Origin: Porphyra umbilicalis
Lineage: Eukaryota; Rhodophyta; Bangiophyceae; Bangiales; Bangiaceae
Assembly (NCBI GenBank): GCA_002049455.2
Contig: KV919131.1
Coordinates: forward strand, 1-64,000
DNA length: 64,000 nt
Direction: 5' to 3'
This document shows positions 23,818-34,347 of this stretch, piece after piece (within the stretch, counting starts at the first letter, position 1; every line of letters starts with the position of its first letter). The position numbers and the translations under genes are program-made. The notes under the pieces were generated by a model. It was not told the DNA's origin and did not search any database. It saw only the letters and a program-made list of their open reading frames with translations.

Positions 23818-24127
23818 GTATGGACTTTGGTTCGCTCACAGGCATCCACGTTGCATAGATGGGTGGCTGAGAGCAATGCTGTCAGACAGCGCAATGGTCC
23901 ATATTCAAGTATGAGTGCAGTTGTGACTGCACATTCTTACACTGGGATACCTTCAAAGAATGTTACATATAAGAGTGAAGTACGGTATTACGTACTGGCA
24001 TATCAGTTTCTGCTGTACGCTGTGTTCGAGTATACTTGACAGCTTGCTATAATAGCAATATTCCGTTTAGTCAAGTATTCATTGATTAGACAATGTTGTG
24101 AACAGGTCGGATGGTTGTGTTTATTAA

Positions 24128-25149
24128 CTAGCGATGAGAAGCAAAGAAATCCTCGGCCGACTGGGCACCCGTCGCACTGTCAACGGTTGCGTGATCGCTG
24201 GCGTTAGTTCCCGATCTGACCCGTGCAGCCGGTGACGAGGGTCGCACCGACCGATTCGGCGGCGGTGGCAGCGGCCGTGTTGGCGGCGGTGGCAGCCGCC
24301 GTGTCGGCGGCGGTGGCAGCGGCCGTGTCGGCGACGGGAGCGTTGCCCCGCCCGCCGTCGCCGCCGCGGCCGCCGCCTGCCCGGCCTGCCCCTTCTTTGC
24401 GAGCGCCTTGTGATAGGCCGCGCTGTTGTTGGCTACCTTAGACAGTAGACAGCAGGCACCCCAGCTCCGAACGCAAACGCCCAGCCGCGGCTCGAACCGC
24501 TCAAGGTGCCGGACGGCCACGTCAAATTCCACTCGCGCCTGTGCGCAGAAGGTGACGAGGGGGTCAAACACCTTAGCGGCCGACTTTGCCAGCCGCTTGA
24601 TGTGTATCACGTCCGGCCCAGAGATGTTAAGGACCTGAAAAACTGGCAAGCGGTTGACGGCGGCTGCGGGTATCGCCACCGCACGCCGCGCGGCATCCGG
24701 GTCCGGGTGAAGATCGAATCCGCACCGGCCGTTCGTGGTGCCGCGGGTCCTGCCCGCCCCACGTGACCGAGATGGGACGGGCAGAACCACCAGCGGGCGC
24801 TCCGAAGAGCCGTTCAAAACCGCCGCAGGCCCAGCAGGGCTCGCCGGAACGGCCGCAGCCTCGGCGCTGCCGCGCCCGTTCGGGCACGCGGAAGTAGCCC
24901 CCGTCGCCGAAGAGCTTGGCGCGCCGGCACCGCGAGAAGAGAGACGCGTTCGCACGGGGGGCGGGGGCAACGCCTCGCGGGGAGAGGACAGCCGACGATT
25001 CGGCGGTGGTGGCGGCGTGGCAACGGCCGCGCGCCGGCGTCCCGAAGTTCGATTCGGCTGCGCTCGCGGGGGTGACGATGCGTCGTTCGACGCGCAGGGA
25101 GCCGCCGCCGGCAGTGCTGCAGCCGCCGCGACGGCGGCGGCCAAATTGC
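24128..25149 (-). CDS. Second gene of the CACTA element, last exon
   Basis: Not recognised by family. The 3' exon runs from a good acceptor (TTTTCTTTCCAG ending at 25150) to the stop at 24128, about 340 codons. Its conserved-looking core (LPVFQVLNISGPDVIHIKRL, then SAAKVFDPLVTFCAQARVEF and HLERFEPRLGVCVRSWGACC) is flanked by Pro/Arg low-complexity sequence. That includes a LPPPPTR repeat near the C-terminus. The upstream exon is unresolved; a GTACGT donor at about 25472 is a candidate, but the frame before it was not settled. Because it lies between the transposase and the element end, a TnpA-like DNA-binding role is plausible but unproven. Confidence 0.55.
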
Positions 25150-26123
25150 CTGGAAAGAAAACGAAATGGATCGAAGAGAAGGATATCGAGCACAAAGAAA
25201 CACAACGCAAAGGAAAGCACTCAAGTATTTCGGTCTCGTCAGTCACCATACCAGTGTGCATTCCCCCCGTATGTACACCATTCTGTGCCGAAAAAAGACA
25301 GACGAGGAGGACCGCGTGTCCATACAAAGATGGGACAGCATATCACACACATATAACACGTGGCCGTACGGACAAAGAGCATAATCACGCTCAGAACGGG
25401 GGATGTTGGGGGGAAGTGGGGGGGTGGGGGCAGTGGATATACATCAGATCCAAAGAAACGAACAACACGTACCGCTAGCACCACGCGCTCGCTTGCGGCC
25501 GGCCGCCATGTTACGGGAGCTCGGGAAAGGATCGGTCCAGGGGTATCGGGGAAGGAGCGTCGAGAGTGCGACACAGATGACAGGTGCAAAAGGGGCGGGG
25601 AGTGTGCGTGCCTTTGTGAGACGCGACGGTGAAGGCGACGTTGGATGCGACGGGGTGGTGCCTGCGACTGCGGTGACCGCGTCACTCACACCGTGGTAGT
25701 CAGTGTGGCCAGGTGTGCGCTGGCATCGTCTGGGCCGTGGCCAGAATACTCACAGTGCGCAGGCTCTGAGCGCCCCCCTTCCGTAGAGCGCCCACGAAGC
25801 ACTGGTGGCGGAAAGCTGCCGCCGGGCGGTGCTGGTGAACGGGCACCCCCGCCAGAGGCCATTGGAAACCAATGCCGCCCCCTCGACCGCTCTTCCGAGA
25901 TCGTGCGGCCCAGAGGCCTCCGTGGGCCCTGGGTCCGGTCGAGATCCGGTTGGCGTAGAAACGTCACTGGAATGAATCAGAGCTGCAATTGTTTGCGTGT
26001 ACAAAGTAAATATGGCAGTTGTTCTTGTCTTCGTCACTGCTTTCTATTATTTTTAGGCAGTTACACGCTTAATTAAATCCAATGACAAGTGGTTTGCGTC
26101 CTCTTAGCCCACCCCTTCTGGTT

Positions 26124-29084
26124 CTACAGGTCCTCAGAAAACGGCTCCCTATTAAACAACACAAAATGGAGGCCCTCTCTCCCAATTGTGGCGACAACTT
26201 CGGCCACGGCGCCGACTGGTACGTATCCGCACGACCCGCCTAGCCCGAGGATACACTCAATCCCGTACTTGGTCGCCGCGTAACCATACCGGCCGGGGCG
26301 GTCCTTAGCCGACTTAACGCGCTCTACGTAGGCGAAGGCCATTGCTTGGCCATCAATGAACACGGCCGCGTAGTGTAAGATGGCCCCAAACGTTGAGACT
26401 GAGCGCTCCCCCACGGAACCGTCGGGGAGGAAGAAATCTTCTCGGGAGTTGATCCGTACCAAGTAGTTGCGGCGCCGGCGCTTGTCGCAGTCCGACCCGA
26501 CAGGCCTAGATCCGGCAATTTTTCCGGACGCCAGCTTAGCTCGGTAGTACTTCTTAGCCAAAACCTGAAGAGGCACTTCGTCGGCGTTTTCTTGGATCAG
26601 CACTGCCCGCATACTGGAAAGCTCCGCCCCTTCAAGGCCCACCGGCTCGCTCCTAGGTGGTAGCAGCGCGCAGTCAGCGCCGACATCCTGAGGTACCTTC
26701 AGGCTGCCGCGAGGAAGACCGGGCGCCGGCCAACGTTTCTTAGTTGTTTCTGCCCATTCGGTGGGTAAGTATTGCTGGCCAAAGGAAGTAATGAGGTCGG
26801 CCTTGCATTTGCGCGTGACATTCTTGACGAGGGTGGCGTGCGGTCTTGAACTGGAGCGGATCAGCTTTCCCAGCGTCCCAATTTTCCGCTCCATCGGAAA
26901 CTGCCAGACGACCCAGGCTGGGCCGCACGCGCGGAGCAGCGGAACAATGTCTAGAAGAGAAGAAATTGTAGACAGGCAGAGCGGTAACCGCTCGGCCGAT
27001 CCGCGGTATATCTTATCGTAGTAGTTGGTCACGAAGTACTTGAGATCGTTGTCAATCGACTGGATATCCGCCTCAGATACGCCCCTAGGTCGGAATAGCA
27101 GACGGCAGGCGCGGCTTAGTGCCATGAAGATCTTGTAGAAGGCGCTTGGAATCCGACTTGCCAGCAGTACTTCTCCGCTGCACAGGATAAAGTGCATCCA
27201 GTCGACCGCCTTGAAGGACTTTTGATGGATGTCGATATTTCTCAGAGATCTGGCCTGGGCCAGGGGCACCGTCTGGCGCGCCTCCCGCAGCTCCCGGCCG
27301 ATGAGGGCCACCGTCGCCTTCGGTAAGAAGTAGTCTTCGTCCTTCTTGTTGTTTACCAGCTTAAGCCCAGCTAAGAGCTTCCACAGGTGCGGCACACCGT
27401 TTAGGAGCACCAAGTGCATGGTATCGTAGGGGGCGGCGGTAGGACCCATTGTCCATAAGTGTTTCAGGTGCGGGTAGGCGGTGCGCATTGCTGGGCTGGG
27501 CGCGAAGAACAGGGAGTAGCCCTTGACGCCACTCTTCTGCTGCAGCCTTGTCTGGTACGCGACCGATCTGCCTTCTGCACGCGCGTCCTCCACTTCAGCC
27601 GCACTTACGGCGATACTTGCGGCCGTGCGTCGCGGTGCAATGCAGTCACGTACTTTGAACAGAGACTTGCCGCTTAGATCCTTAGGCGGGAAGTAGACAT
27701 GGCTACTTGCAGGAGCGTAGATTCCCTGGAAGAGGCGAAAACGGTTGTAAATGTAGCTGCTGACGCCAGTTAGCTGACAGAGCTTGTCGCCGCCCGGCTG
27801 ATCCGTCGTAAAGTTGAGCACTCCGGCCCTTAACACGACTGGGGTTGGCGAGTTGGCTACTATTAGACCGGGAACACCCTTGGCCAGCTCGTTTAACTCC
27901 GCCGCAATGGGGTGTAGAAACGATTCGAGGTCGGCAGGTTGTCTTGGCCCAGGCGTTACGACCAGCAGTAGCTGATACTTCATGCGCGTCCGTTGGTTAG
28001 GGCTCAGGCTCAGGGGTGTGACCGTTACCGGCCAGCCTTCGAACCCGTTCTGCCGAAAGAACTGAAAGCCGTCGGTTCCACAGTTAACTGGTACGAAAGG
28101 GCCGTGATCAAGTAGTCCTGCATCGCGGTAGTGACGGAAGTTTGAGCGGTGGGGGTAGTCGTGGACCCCGTCGGCCACTTCATCCACAGCCTTGCGCGCC
28201 GCAGCCATGTTCTCCATCATTGACTTCCCAATTATGGGGTCGCTGAGAAGGTGAGCCAACCAGGATGTCAAGGACCAGTACGTGACCTGTTTGGCCGGCT
28301 TGCCGTTGGCTTTGAAGCGCGGTGATCCGCAAGCGTCGCACGTGGTCTGTTGCGCGCGCGTATGGGTGAAGGCCACGCACCCGTGGACGCAACAGTCGAC
28401 TAACCTTGTCTCCAAGTTGACGCTTGCATCGACGAAACGCTCCATAAGGTGGGGCGTGCAGTACGTGGCCGCGGAGGAGCTTAATTGAAGTAGATCCGCA
28501 ATCGACGCTTGCGTCAAATCGTGTTGAACTGTAAAGGCATGCAGCGCAAGGTCTGCTCTGCAATCCTTAAACTGGCCCACCGTCAGACGCACTTCGTTCG
28601 TGCTGACGGTTGGTTGGTAAATCGGGATTGGTGGAGCCCCAATCTGATCTTCTGGCTCCGGATCAGCGATGAAATCCGGTGGTGGCACGTCGTTTGACCC
28701 GTCTGATCCGTCTGATCCGTCGTTTGACGTGGAATCGCTCGATGCCACACTTGCGTCCGGCGTTTCGTCCGCATCGCATCGGCGCCGGTCCGCCTCGACG
28801 GCCGCCTGTGCGCTGGCGCCGTCATCCCCTGGCGGTTGTCCACCCTGGCCGCCCGACGGCACCGAAAGCCCGTCGCCCGCTGATGGTCCCCCCCCCCCAC
28901 CATTGGGGAGTAGGGCATTTGCTGGACCGCCACCGTGGCCGCCATGCTCCAGACGACGGCGCTTTTCACGCTGTCGGTGGATAAAAAAAGTTGACCGACA
29001 CACCGAGTTGGGACCACTGCGGCCGTCGTCCGTGCAGGATGGGCAGTAACAGGCGTACCGCTCGCCGACGCCAGAGGGTACCAT
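26124..29084 (-). CDS. CACTA (Tnp2-type) transposase, uninterrupted
   Basis: Transposase of the 6.36-kb element; cuts and joins DNA at the CCCTAC ends. 986 residues without a stop or intron from ATG 29084 (context GGCCATGG); an in-frame ATG at 29246 is less likely. The N-terminus has a Cys-rich motif (YACYCPSCTDDGRSG...VCRSTFFIHRQREKRRR), as in Tnp2 proteins. An acidic/Pro linker follows, then a second Cys cluster (CCVHGCVAFTHTRAQQTTC). The catalytic region has LLVVTPGPRQPADLESFLHP and GVLNFTTDQPGGDKLCQLTG, and the hallmark AAPYDTMHLVLLNGVPHLWK. The part after VDWMHFILCSGEVLLASRIP through WVVWQFPMERKIGTLGKLIR matches the DUF4218-like C-terminal region. Family naming is from motif memory. Being intact, it could also act on the two smaller related elements nearby. 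Confidence 0.85.
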   Translation of the reverse strand: MVPSGVGERYACYCPSCTDDGRSGPNSVCRSTFFIHRQREKRRRLEHGGHGGGPANALLPNGGGGGPSAGDGLSVPSGGQGGQPPGDDGASAQAAVEADRRRCDADETPDASVASSDSTSNDGSDGSDGSNDVPPPDFIADPEPEDQIGAPPIPIYQPTVSTNEVRLTVGQFKDCRADLALHAFTVQHDLTQASIADLLQLSSSAATYCTPHLMERFVDASVNLETRLVDCCVHGCVAFTHTRAQQTTCDACGSPRFKANGKPAKQVTYWSLTSWLAHLLSDPIIGKSMMENMAAARKAVDEVADGVHDYPHRSNFRHYRDAGLLDHGPFVPVNCGTDGFQFFRQNGFEGWPVTVTPLSLSPNQRTRMKYQLLLVVTPGPRQPADLESFLHPIAAELNELAKGVPGLIVANSPTPVVLRAGVLNFTTDQPGGDKLCQLTGVSSYIYNRFRLFQGIYAPASSHVYFPPKDLSGKSLFKVRDCIAPRRTAASIAVSAAEVEDARAEGRSVAYQTRLQQKSGVKGYSLFFAPSPAMRTAYPHLKHLWTMGPTAAPYDTMHLVLLNGVPHLWKLLAGLKLVNNKKDEDYFLPKATVALIGRELREARQTVPLAQARSLRNIDIHQKSFKAVDWMHFILCSGEVLLASRIPSAFYKIFMALSRACRLLFRPRGVSEADIQSIDNDLKYFVTNYYDKIYRGSAERLPLCLSTISSLLDIVPLLRACGPAWVVWQFPMERKIGTLGKLIRSSSRPHATLVKNVTRKCKADLITSFGQQYLPTEWAETTKKRWPAPGLPRGSLKVPQDVGADCALLPPRSEPVGLEGAELSSMRAVLIQENADEVPLQVLAKKYYRAKLASGKIAGSRPVGSDCDKRRRRNYLVRINSREDFFLPDGSVGERSVSTFGAILHYAAVFIDGQAMAFAYVERVKSAKDRPGRYGYAATKYGIECILGLGGSCGYVPVGAVAEVVATIGREGLHFVLFNREPFSEDL

Positions 29085-29816
29085 GGCCACTGCTGGTGGG
29101 GGGTGGAGGTTGGGATAGGGGGGGGAGCTGGAGCAGCAGGTCGATGACGAGGCGGCGAAGAAGGAGCACCGGCGGTGGCAATGCGAGTGTCGATGGCTGA
29201 TGGAACACATCGTCGGTAAGGCCATGGGAGACTCTTTTACAGGCAAACAGGGCGAAGCAGTGCCCTATCAAATGGCAGGATTGCACGGCTGACAGTGGAA
29301 TGCTCTGGAAGCTTCCATCGGCATCTAGATCTCAACGGTGGAAGGCCAGACTGGAAGCAGCTCGCTCGTCATAAGCCTCAGGTGTTTCGACCAGGTGGCC
29401 ACAAGTCTCACTTTTCCCTTCCAGCACGCACACGAGAGGGGCTCAATGCATCGCTGTGTTGGCCACCTTCCACCCGCTGCACCCCCCCCCCTGCTCCAGT
29501 CTGACAGCTCGAGGCATGCTGGTCCTGATGTCCCCACATGCCGGAATGGTCGCTTGGCGGCGGCCCAGAGCGCCGCCGGCCCGCGTCACCGGACCTTCTG
29601 TATCGGGGCACAAGCCCAGCCGGGGATACCCTCCCTCCCTGAAGCCTGACGTGTCACTACGCCGCGGTGGCGATGGGGCAGGCCGAAGGTCGGGAATGTA
29701 TGAGGACACGGCCACTTCACAATTTGTTCCGAGCTGGCGGGGATTGTTGGCGTGCGAAGCGGCATGAGCAGAGAGGCTGAGGATCCCATCCAGGCCGATC
29801 CGCGACATTGGACTCG

Positions 29817-29947
29817 AAATCCCAGGTCGATCCGCACGGGCCAGGTCGCCGTTGCACGGAATCCCAGGTAAATCGCTCCATGGAAGTGGGTTTGGCTCGG
29901 TATCCCAGGCGACCTGGGATTTCGAGGCAGAAAACCTGGGTTTTTCG
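29817..29947. repeat. Right subterminal repeats of the CACTA element
   Basis: Copies of ATCCCAGGT at about 29819, 29859 and 29901, and inverted copies (ACCTGGGAT) at about 29912 and 29933. The pair at 29901-29920 forms a short hairpin. They mirror the left-end cluster. Confidence 0.75.
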
Positions 29948-30136
29948 GTCAAATTTTCTTGTAGGGCGAGTGCGGCGCCGCGGCATCGAGTTCAGCGTCG
30001 ACGCCTGTCGACTCACCAAGCAGCGCGGTGAGCATTGCGCGGTGGCTCCACCTCCGCGCCGGACGCGTGCGGTCGTGCTCCCACGCCACTGCGTGAGCGC
30101 CCGCGTCGGCGGCGGCCGACGCGTAAAGGGCGGCGG

Positions 30137-31934
30137 CCCTACGGGAAAAATTTCCTGGATATCCAGCCACTTTGAAAAGCGCCGATCTGACACTCACAGG
30201 AGTAATATTTCCATCTGTAGGCTCCAAGTCGATCCGCCGTATTCCGGTCGCGGGGGCCCTACCGTCGTCAGGGATCCAGGAAAAAACATGGATCAGGTTG
30301 CACTTTGGTTGGCTCACAACGCTCCTCACTGTACTGTAAGCACACACATGATTGGTTCTCTGCGTCCTCTGACACTGTTGCTTATAGTAGTTGATTTGAA
30401 TGGTATTTATTATTGCTGATCCCCGAATTTAGTCCTGGGGGACAGAGACAGGGACTGACTATGAATAAGAGCACTCTATTGGTTTAAAACGACAGTAAGA
30501 AGGCATCGAAGCCAATAGAAAGCCCGCGTTCGGAGCTGGGACCTTGCATCCGTCAGAACTCACTGTTTGTTGCGTTTGATTCGCATTTCTTGGCACGGAG
30601 CAAGCTGGCCACGCGAGATCTTGAGATTTTCTACTGTCTTCTCGCCAGAAGTGCAGAAAAGAAGAGGAGCTGATGTTGATTTCCAGGCTGCATGGGCACA
30701 TGTAAGCAATCAGGAGCACCAAGTCAGTCCCAGGGGCGCATCTGATTGGTGGAGAGAGTCCGTCCGCAAGTCAGTCTCTGTCCACCAGGACAAAATTTGG
30801 GGATCAGCAATAGTGCTGACATGTGAACCTACAGTCAAGTGCAATCGAGCAAGTGGAAATTAACATGAGCCGGTGAAGCGAGCGGCCCGAGCCCCCGCCC
30901 GCTTCCCCCCCTTGCAAAGAAAAGGCAAGGCACAAGAAAAGCAGACAGATGTAGACAGAAAAAGTACAGGAACATACGGTAAACACCACAGCAGAGAATA
31001 AGGTGCAGAAGCAGAGCGAAGTGCAGAGCAGCGTGTACAGGCCAGTGGCCAGTTCAGACAGAACTACCCGGCAGTCGGACACTCCCCACTTACTCACCCC
31101 TCCAACGGAGAGGGATCTGCGTGGTCGTGAAGCGGGTGGTCGTGACGGCGGCATCCAAATGGGCCAAGCCGACGAGAGAGGTCGCGGGGGCGGCGTCCGG
31201 CTGTACGCCGATGGTGCGGACGCGGCGCAGCGAGAGATGCCCCCGTCCCCTGTCTCCATCCCCTCTCCTCTTCCACCTCCCTCGTACTCCTCCCGCGCCT
31301 CTCTCCCGTCCTTCCCTCCCGTCCCCCCGAACATATCCAGCTCAAAGGTTGGCATAAAAAAAATCACAGCAAGACGTCTCACATGCGTCCACATACCTTC
31401 ACATAGGGCACGCTCCAAGGAAGCAAGGGGGGGGGGATACGTGCCTGGGACAACGGCAAAGACGGGGACAACAGGTGTGCGCGGGGGGGGAGGGGACGAC
31501 CAAGATCCGGTCGAGAACCGAGCCGTACGGTGGTGCTGGCAGCGAGCGCTGTTGCAACAGCGCAGAGGCAGCCGATCTGGTTAAACGACGGGGGGGCGGG
31601 CGGCACACATCAGGAATGGGCGTCTGGGGGGGGGGAAGCTGCCCAAGCGCCGGCGATCTGGGCCACACACCGCGGCGCGGAAGATCGCCGAACGTGCAGC
31701 GCGTGTCGGGCGACAGACCGCCCGAGATCCTGGATTTTCTGACCAGCTGCAATTGTGGGGGCTGGCTCAGATGGCTTGGAATGATGCTTGCTGTTTGGCC
31801 CGCTCCAGCGAGCCGCTGGATCAGTCGAACGGCCTCTGTTTCCGACCGAAATGGACTTCAAGGCCACCGGATCCGGTTTTTTCCTGGATCCCGGGGCCAA
31901 AAAGCTGGATATCCAGCAAGTTTTTCCCGTAGGG
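30137..31934 (-). mobile_element. Non-autonomous CACTA-type element, copy A2, carrying a nested MITE
   Basis: Ends are CCCTACGGGAAAAATTTCC on the left and CCCTACGGGAAAAACTTGC on the opposite strand at the right, with shared CTGGATATCCAG just inside. CGG is duplicated at 30134-30136 and 31935-31937. Apart from a 398-bp insertion (30413-30810) it matches copy A1 in reverse orientation over nearly its full length. No transposase motif. It interrupts the membrane-protein gene. Confidence 0.88.
30413..30810. mobile_element. 398-bp MITE nested in element A2
   Basis: Inverted ends TTGCTGATCCCCGAATTTAG (left) and TTGCTGATCCCCAAATTTTG (right, opposite strand) continue imperfectly for about 35 bp. TA flanks both sides. 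The other element copy keeps the empty site (ATTTATTAGTG on the matching strand), which proves an insertion rather than a deletion. No coding capacity seen. Confidence 0.85.
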
Positions 31935-32448
31935 CGGCAATGTCGGCCAGGGGGAGGACCTCCCAGTCGGGGAGGCGGAGCGGGGGGGACGGCCGGCGGC
32001 CCGACGGGGCGTCCAACCGAGCCCGGCTACCGTTCGCGCCCGGCTTAGGGAAGGAGCTGGTGGCAGGTGGCTCGACCGCCAGCACGGTCGGGTTCCCATC
32101 GCCGCCACCGCCGCCTGCGACCGTCGCCGTCGACGGCGCCTCACCCGTGCGCTCGCTCTCCTCCTCGACTGGCACCGCCGCCAGGAGCAGGCCGTCGTCC
32201 CCGGCTAGCGTGTACGCTTTGGCTGCCCCAAACAGCCCCGGCAACAGCAACAGCCCGTCACCCACGTCCTCCCCCATCCGCGACGGGGACGCCCGCAGCG
32301 CAGGGCGGAAGGGGTGGAGCCACGCAGCAACAAACGCCACAACGTTGGCGGCGAGTGCATCCCAGGTCTCCGTGACGCCCATTAGCGCGAGCCCCCCGCC
32401 GGCAGCGCCGATGCCACCCCCCACCCACCGGAGGGGAACCGAGTGCAC

Positions 32449-33812
32449 CCCTACGGGAAAGTTTTGCTGGATATCCAGCTTTTTTGGCCCCGGGATCCCG
32501 GAAAAAGCCGGATCCGGTGGCCTTGAAGTCCATTTCGGTCGGAAACAGAGGCCGTTCGACTGATCCAGCGGCTCGCAGGAGCGGGCCAAACAGCAAGCAT
32601 CATTCCAAGCCACCTGAGCGAGCCCCCACAATTGCAGCTGGTCAGAAAATCCAGGATCTCGGGCGGTCTGTCGCCCGACACGCGCTGCACGTTCGGCGAT
32701 CTTCCGCGCCGCGGTGTGTGGCCCAGATCGCCGGCGCTTGGGCAGCTTTCCCCCCCCCAGACGCCCATTCCTGATGTGTGCCGCCCGCCCCTCCGTCGTT
32801 TAACCAGATCGGCTGCTTCGGCGGCGTTGCAACGGATCTTGGTCGTCCCCTTCCCCCCTCGCGCACACCTGTTGTCCCCGTCCTTGCCGTTGTCCCAAGC
32901 ACGTATCCCCCCCCCTTGCTTCCTTTGAGCGTGCCCTATGTGAAGGTATGTGGACGCATGTGAGACGACTTGCTGTGCTTTTTTTTATGCCAACCTTTGA
33001 GCTGGATATGTTCGGGGGGACGGGAGGGGGGACGGGAGAGAGGCGCGGGAGGAGTACGAGGGAGGTGGAAGAGGAGAGGGGATGGAGACAGGGGACGGGG
33101 GCATCTCTCGCTGCGCCGCGTCCGCACCATCGGCGTACAGCCGGACGCCGCCCCCGCAACCTCTCCCGTCGGATTGGCCCATTTGGACGCCGCCGTCACG
33201 ACCACCCGCTTCACGACCACCCAGATCCCTCTCCGTTGGAGGGGTGAGTAAGTGGGAAGTGTCCGACTGCCGGGTTGTTTTGTCTGAACTGGCCACTGAC
33301 CTGTACACGCCGCTCTGCTCTTGGCTCTGTTTCTGCACCTTATTCTGTGCTATGGTGTTTACCGTATGTTCCTGTACTTTTTCTGTCTACATCTGTCTGC
33401 TTTACTTGTGCCTTGCCTTTTCTTTGCAGGGGGGGAAGCGGGCGGGGGCTCGGGGCGTTCGTGCCGCTCGCTTCACCGGCTCATGTTAATTTCCACTTGC
33501 TCGATTGCACTTGACTGTAGGTTCACATGGCATCACTAATAAATACCATTCAAATCAACTACTATAAGCAACAGTGTCAGAGGACACTGAGAACCAATCA
33601 GGTATATGCTTACAGTGAAGTGAGGAGCGTTGTGAGCCAACCAAAGTGCCATCAGATCGAGCTTTCTTCCTGGATCCTTGACGACGGGAGGGCCCCCGCG
33701 ACCGGAATACGGCGGGTCAACTTGGAGCCTACAGACGGAGATATTTCTCCTGTGAGTGTCAGATCGGTGCTGTTCAAGGTGGCTGGATATCCAGGAAATT
33801 TTTCCCGTAGGG
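32449..33812 (+). mobile_element. Non-autonomous CACTA-type element, copy A1
   Basis: 1,364 bp with CCCTACGGG ends and CAC duplicated at 32446-32448 and 33813-33815. Inverted with respect to A2. In this orientation it contains an intron-like stretch: GTGAGT donor at 33244 and TTTCTTTGCAG acceptor ending at 33429. It also has a purine-rich frame (GEMETGDGGISRCAASAPSA and neighbours). This may be a captured host-gene fragment; no family could be assigned. Confidence 0.88.
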
Positions 33813-34347
33813 CACCCACGTGCGGAGCGGTCCCGCCTCGGCGGCGGCCGCCCACGACGGGTGTGCGGGGATGGGACACACGGCAACAACCAATCCGAGC
33901 AAACCAACAGACGGGAGGAGGCGCCCCCAAGCGGTGCCTTCCCCGGCGCCCACTGCCCAGTGGCCAGCCAGTGCCAGCGTCGACGCCACCGCCATGGAGA
34001 GGGCGAGGAGCCACGCCTCGGCGGCGGCCGCGGTGCGGACGCGCAGCGGCTGCGCCCGCAGCGACGCCTTTGGTCGGTACGCCGCCCGCGATGCACCGAC
34101 GGCGGTGACGACGAGGCCACCACCGAGGATGGCGGCTGCCGCGTACCACGCCGCGTCGGTCCGGGTGGCGACGACGACCTCGATGGGGGAAGGGTCGGGG
34201 GATGGGCCAAGGGGGGTCGCCATCGAGGCGCGTGGGCGTAGGGGAGAAACACAGGGCACGCGTGTCAAGGGAGTGCCAGCGTCGGGGGGAGGCGAGTGCG
34301 CCCTCATCTGATTCTGCTGGACGGCTGTCGCCCGATCCTTTTATCTG

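Larger units (their letters stand above)
23608..29966 (-). mobile_element. CACTA-superfamily element, 6.36 kb, apparently autonomous
   Basis: Ends are CCCTACTAGAACATCTAACG on the left and, on the opposite strand, CCCTACAAGAAAATTTGACC on the right; similarity continues for about 40 bp. It is flanked by CGA at 23605-23607 and 29967-29969, the 3-bp duplication typical of this superfamily. Both ends carry clusters of ATCCCAGGT in direct and inverted orientation, the expected subterminal transposase-binding repeats. Inside are an uninterrupted transposase gene and a second gene, both on minus. Insertion is into the coding sequence of the membrane-protein gene. Confidence 0.9.
22643..34223 (-). pseudogene. 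Membrane-protein gene split by three CACTA-superfamily insertions
   Basis: Function unknown. Four minus-strand coding blocks, 34223-33813, 32445-31935, 30133-29967 and 23604-22643, are separated by three elements. With each element and one copy of its 3-bp target repeat set aside, the frame runs on at all three joins. The first block ends at codon 137, and blocks two and three together hold exactly 226 codons. The start ATG is at 34223 (MATPLGPSPDPSPIEVVVA). Hydrophobic segments include WYAAAAILGGGLVVTAVGAS, AWLLALSMAVASTLALAGHW, LLPSVGLLGLVVAV, WVGGGIGAAGGGLALMGV, ALAANVVAFVAAWL and a C-terminal LVLVQATTYAYALAGAVA. The last block has a soluble part (FTGRVETLFDRLYALGTLGM, RYNEWINELVYAEDLLTLP). 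One extra frame change falls at paired G runs (22889-22908). Total about 683 residues. As assembled it cannot encode the full protein unless the elements are spliced or absent in another haplotype. Confidence 0.75.

Noticed and set aside
30137-33812. A single large foldback element with 1.3-kb arms
   Set aside because: The 510 bp between the arms is host coding sequence in frame with its neighbours, and each arm has its own ends and its own 3-bp duplication, so these are two separate insertions.
23608-33812. Elements acting as introns (introner-like) in the host gene
   Set aside because: The inner ends offer a decent acceptor (TTTTTCCCGTAG) but no GT donor near the CCCTAC ends in two of three cases. 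Not excluded by expression data, but unsupported by sequence.
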